The position numbers and the translations under genes were made by a program. Positions 60,650 to 64,000 of a stretch of DNA of 64,000 nt are shown piece after piece; within the stretch, counting starts at the first letter, position 1; each line of letters begins with the position of its first letter. The notes below the pieces were generated by a model that had not been told where the DNA came from, searched no databases, and was given only the letters and a program-made list of their open reading frames with translations. Source of the DNA: Rhizobium halophilum (GTDB lineage: Bacteria; Pseudomonadota; Alphaproteobacteria; Rhizobiales; Rhizobiaceae); the NCBI RefSeq assembly GCF_021648825.1, contig NZ_JAKJHS010000002.1, positions 372,001 to 436,000 of the forward strand. The letters are read 5' to 3'.

Positions 60650-62011
60650 ATGGGCCGCACCTGTCTTGCCGTCATCCTTGCCGCGGGTGACAGCACGCGG
60701 ATGAAATCGTCGATGTCGAAGGTCCTGCACCCGATCGCGGGGCTGCCGATGATAGGTCATGTCATGGGCGCCGTTTCTTCCGCTGACATCGCCGACGTGG
60801 CTTTGGTCGTGGGCCGGGACGCCGAGGCCGTGGCGGACGCTGCGAGGGTTAGCGCGGTTAAGGTCCGCACCTTCCTGCAGACGGAGCGCCTCGGTACCGG
60901 CCATGCGGTGCTCGCTGCTCGTGACGCAATCGCAGAAGGGTTCGACGAAATCCTTGTTACCTATGGCGATGCCCCGCTTGTCACGGCAGGCCCTTTCGCC
61001 GCGGCGCGTGCTCAAATCGCCAACGGCGCCGACGTAGCTGTGATCGGCTTTCACACGGATCGGCCGACGGGTTATGGACGCCTTCTCGTTGAGAACGGGG
61101 AGCTTGTCGCGATCCGCGAGGAGAAGGATGCAACTGACGAAGAGCGGAAGATCACCTGGTGCAACAGTGGGATCATGGCGATCAACGGCGGCAAGGCACT
61201 GGCTCTCCTGGAGCGCATCGACAACCAGAACGTGAAGGGCGAATACTACTTGACCGACCTTGTTGAGATCGTCCGCGCTGCAGGTGGTCGCGCCGTGGCC
61301 GTCGATGCGCCGGAGGCCGAAATGGCGGGCTGCAACAACCGCGCCGAGCTCGCGGTGCTCGAACGTCTCTGGCAGGAGCGCCGCCGGCACGAGCTGATGG
61401 TATCGGGGGTCACCATGATCGCACCCGAGACGGTGTTCCTCGCCTTTGACACCGAAGTGGGACAGGATGCGGTCATTGAACCGAATGTCGTTTTCGGGCC
61501 AGGCGTGACCATCGAGAGTGGTGCCGTCATTCACGCCTTCTCACACCTGGAGGGGGCACATGTCAGCAGTGGCGCCGCGATCGGGCCCTTCGCGCGGCTG
61601 CGTCCGGGCGCCAAACTGGCTGCCAAGGCCAAGGTCGGCAACTTCTGCGAGGTCAAGAATGCGGCTGTCGGCGAGGGCGCCAAGATCAACCACCTGACCT
61701 ATATCGGCGACGCGGTAATCGGGGCGCGCACCAATATCGGTGCCGGAACGATCACCTGCAACTATGACGGCGTTAACAAGCACGTCACGGAGATCGGTGC
61801 CGATGCCTTCATCGGATCCAATTCCGCCCTGGTGGCGCCGGTATCAATCGGCGACGGTGCCTATGTCGGGTCAGGCAGCGTCATCACGGAGGATGTACCC
61901 GCGGATGCACTGGGGCTCGGCCGGGCGCGTCAGGAGAACAAGCCAGGCCGCGCAGCGGTGGTTCGCGAGCGTGCGCTGGCTTTGAAGGCCGCCAAGAAGG
62001 CGAAGGGGTGA
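60650..62011 (+). CDS. glmU: Bifunctional UDP-GlcNAc synthesis enzyme GlmU
   Basis: A 453-residue cytoplasmic enzyme. The N-terminal uridylyltransferase (~1-230) has the loop [22 protein letters not shown] and the [10 protein letters not shown] metal region. The C-terminal left-handed beta helix (~255-440) of hexapeptide repeats carries the glucosamine-1-phosphate acetyltransferase ([29 protein letters not shown]). It makes UDP-GlcNAc for peptidoglycan and lipid A. ATG at 60650 with GAGGAGAG before it. It is paired with glmS downstream. Confidence 0.97.
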   Translation: MGRTCLAVILAAGDSTRMKSSMSKVLHPIAGLPMIGHVMGAVSSADIADVALVVGRDAEAVADAARVSAVKVRTFLQTERLGTGHAVLAARDAIAEGFDEILVTYGDAPLVTAGPFAAARAQIANGADVAVIGFHTDRPTGYGRLLVENGELVAIREEKDATDEERKITWCNSGIMAINGGKALALLERIDNQNVKGEYYLTDLVEIVRAAGGRAVAVDAPEAEMAGCNNRAELAVLERLWQERRRHELMVSGVTMIAPETVFLAFDTEVGQDAVIEPNVVFGPGVTIESGAVIHAFSHLEGAHVSSGAAIGPFARLRPGAKLAAKAKVGNFCEVKNAAVGEGAKINHLTYIGDAVIGARTNIGAGTITCNYDGVNKHVTEIGADAFIGSNSALVAPVSIGDGAYVGSGSVITEDVPADALGLGRARQENKPGRAAVVRERALALKAAKKAKG

Positions 62012-62119
62012 CAGCAGCCGGTTACGATCCGATATGGAAAGTGACCAGCCATGGAATTGCAGCAACGCCGGGATCGGCTAGAAATCCCGCCACATCGTCG
62101 GGAACAGAGGGGTATTTGA

Positions 62120-63949
62120 ATGTGCGGGATCGTTGGGATCGTCGGTAGGGAGCCGGTGGCAGAGCGTCTGGTCGACGCGCTGAGGCGGCTCGAATATCGT
62201 GGCTATGATTCCGCAGGCGTTGCAACGATCGACAGCGGTGTGCTTGCGCGCCGGCGGGCGGAGGGCAAGCTGTTCAACCTCGAAAAGAAGCTCGCCGAAG
62301 ATCCACTTCCCGGCACAATCGGCATTGCTCATACCCGATGGGCTACGCACGGCGTGCCGAACGAGACGAACGCTCACCCGCACTTCGTCGACGGTGTCGC
62401 AGTGGTTCACAACGGCATCATCGAAAACTTCTCCGAGCTCAAGGAAGAGCTGATCGGCGAAGGTGTGACGTTCGAGACGCAGACGGACACTGAAGTTGTC
62501 GGCCAGCTGATCGCGCGCAGTCTCCGCAACGGCATGGGGCGCCGCGAGGCGATGCAGGCCATGCTGAAGCAGGTCACGGGTGCTTACGCGCTGGCCGTCA
62601 TCTTCGCCGATGATCCTTCCACGATCATGGCGGCCCGCTCCGGTCCGCCGCTCGCGATCGGCCATGGCCGCGGCGAGATGTATCTCGGCTCGGATGCAAT
62701 CGCACTTGCACCCTTCACCAACGAGATCACTTACCTCGTGGACGGCGACTGGGCGATCCTTGGTCGCGATGGTGCATTCATCTTCGACCATGACGGCAAC
62801 CGCGTTGAGCGCCCGCGCCAGATCAGCCAGTCGGCCGCCTATATGGTCGACAAGGGCAATCACCGGCATTTCATGGAAAAGGAGATCTACGAGCAGCCGG
62901 AAGTCATCTCCCACGCGCTCGCCCAATACGTCGACCTCGGCGACCACACGGTCGATACCTCGATCTGCGGCGCGATCGACTTCGCCTCCTTGCGCAGCCT
63001 CGCCATTTCCGCCTGCGGAACTGCCTATCTCTCAGGACTAATCGGCAAATACTGGTTTGAGCGTTATGCGCGGCTTCCGGTCGAGATCGACGTCGCATCG
63101 GAGTTCCGCTACCGCGAGATCCCGCTTGCCAAGGATCAGGCTGCGCTCTTCATTTCGCAATCTGGAGAAACGGCCGACACGCTTGCATCGCTGCGCTACT
63201 GCCAGGAAGTAGGCCTCAAGATCGGTGCGGTCGTCAACGTCAAGGAGTCCACGATTGCGCGCGAATCGGACGCGATCTTCCCGATCCTAGCCGGCCCAGA
63301 GATCGGTGTGGCGTCGACAAAGGCTTTCACGTGCCAGCTGACGGTGCTGGCGTCTCTCGCCATCGCTGCGGGCAAGCTGCGAGGAACGATAGCGCCCGAC
63401 GAGGAGCGGCAGTTGGTCAAAAGTCTGACCGAGATGCCACGTCTGATGAGCAGCGTCCTGAACGCCGTTGAATCTCAGATCGAAGCGCTTGCACGGGAAC
63501 TGTCGAGATACCAGGACGTGCTCTATCTTGGCCGCGGCACGAGCTATCCGTTGGCTCTGGAAGGCGCGCTGAAGCTTAAGGAAATCTCTTATATCCACGC
63601 CGAAGGCTACGCGGCGGGAGAGCTTAAGCACGGTCCAATCGCTCTTATCGATGAAAACATGCCGGTGATCGTCATCGCGCCATTCGACCGATTCTTCGAG
63701 AAAACCATTTCGAACATGCAGGAAGTTGCAGCTCGCGGGGGCAAGATCATCTTCATTACGGACGAGAAGGGCGCAGCCGCATCCAAGCTTCCGACGATGG
63801 CGACGATCACGCTTCCGCACGTTGCTGAAATTGTTGCGCCGATGGTCTATTCGCTTCCAATCCAGTTGCTTGCTTATCACACGGCGGTGTTCATGGGGAC
63901 GGACGTCGATCAGCCGCGCAATCTGGCCAAATCGGTCACGGTCGAGTGA
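62120..63949 (+). CDS. glmS: Glucosamine-6-phosphate synthase GlmS
   Basis: A 609-residue cytoplasmic enzyme converting fructose-6-phosphate and glutamine to glucosamine-6-phosphate. N-terminal class II glutaminase with Cys2 as nucleophile (MCGIVGIVG), HTRWATHG and NGIIENF. Two SIS domains follow (SACGTAYLSGLIGKYWFE; ISQSGETADTLASL; GRGTSYPLALEGALKLKEISY), and it ends NLAKSVTVE as in the family. It provides the precursor for GlmU through GlmM. No glmS-type ribozyme is apparent in the 108-base gap. Confidence 0.98.
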   Translation: MCGIVGIVGREPVAERLVDALRRLEYRGYDSAGVATIDSGVLARRRAEGKLFNLEKKLAEDPLPGTIGIAHTRWATHGVPNETNAHPHFVDGVAVVHNGIIENFSELKEELIGEGVTFETQTDTEVVGQLIARSLRNGMGRREAMQAMLKQVTGAYALAVIFADDPSTIMAARSGPPLAIGHGRGEMYLGSDAIALAPFTNEITYLVDGDWAILGRDGAFIFDHDGNRVERPRQISQSAAYMVDKGNHRHFMEKEIYEQPEVISHALAQYVDLGDHTVDTSICGAIDFASLRSLAISACGTAYLSGLIGKYWFERYARLPVEIDVASEFRYREIPLAKDQAALFISQSGETADTLASLRYCQEVGLKIGAVVNVKESTIARESDAIFPILAGPEIGVASTKAFTCQLTVLASLAIAAGKLRGTIAPDEERQLVKSLTEMPRLMSSVLNAVESQIEALARELSRYQDVLYLGRGTSYPLALEGALKLKEISYIHAEGYAAGELKHGPIALIDENMPVIVIAPFDRFFEKTISNMQEVAARGGKIIFITDEKGAAASKLPTMATITLPHVAEIVAPMVYSLPIQLLAYHTAVFMGTDVDQPRNLAKSVTVE

Positions 63950-64000
63950 GTTTATCGCCTGCAGCAGGCGGCGCCTTGCATCGTAAGGGTGCATCCGGCA

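Noticed and set aside
62012..62119. A glmS ribozyme
   Set aside because: The gap is only 108 bases and shows no such fold; these ribozymes are known mainly in Firmicutes.
1..64000. CRISPR arrays, prophage, insertion sequences or integrons
   Set aside because: No regularly spaced repeats, transposase, integrase or phage structural genes were seen on either strand.

Overview
The window is a GC-rich alphaproteobacterial chromosome segment, most likely from the Rhizobiales (Rhizobium/Sinorhizobium/Agrobacterium relatives). Pointers to this are a phosphatidylcholine synthase gene, a BTLCP transglutaminase-like peptidase, an IolC kinase fused to a DUF2090 domain, a myo-inositol ABC importer joined to iol genes, the long alphaproteobacterial forms of PstC and PstA, a CHASE2-type adenylate cyclase, and DUF1489, DUF1236 and DUF1624 proteins. 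All product calls come from reading the sequence and from memory of the families; no database search was run.

Layout. 1-8.7 kb: the end of a molybdenum-cofactor enzyme gene, a BON protein, a peptide-deformylase relative lacking two metal ligands, mgtE, a MerR regulator with its own palindromic promoter, two membrane-protein genes, a self-contained 33-codon mini-gene, serine dehydratase and small conserved genes. 8.7-14 kb: envelope and second-messenger genes (D,D-carboxypeptidase with SPOR domain, BTLCP peptidase, tandem PilZ protein, rhomboid protease) and two small ORFs. 14.1-20.2 kb: the most unusual part. It holds a CHASE2 adenylate cyclase gene, a very large FecR-TPR-beta-barrel outer-membrane protein gene directly upstream of it, and a divergent gene for a small membrane protein resembling Pycsar effectors (DUF5706).

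20.4-32.3 kb: one long minus-strand operon for myo-inositol import and catabolism (binding protein, permease, ATPase, iolG, iolR, iolC, iolD, iolE, iolB). Its promoter carries a repressor-like site over the -10 region, and a Gfo/Idh/MocA dehydrogenase gene diverges from it. 32.3-36 kb: small genes (Arg/Asp-rich lipoprotein, DUF1236 protein, tiny membrane proteins, an AAC(3)-I-like acetyltransferase, cold-shock protein) and a decayed cupin gene. 36.1-44.7 kb: a catabolic island with SDR, fused TRAP permease, TRAP binding protein, IclR regulator, thiolase and an acyl-CoA synthetase fused to a DUF296-like domain. The last three overlap and are translationally coupled.

45.1-51.4 kb: pstS-pstC-pstA-pstB-phoU-phoB, with a Pho box before pstS and a strong hairpin between pstS and pstC. 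No phoR lies in the window. 51.5-64 kb: tRNA-Lys(TTT), ccdA, an AEC transporter, a UbiH-type hydroxylase, phosphatidylcholine synthase, a BMP-family ABC importer (probably nucleosides), then glmU and glmS, which act together in amino-sugar synthesis for the cell wall.
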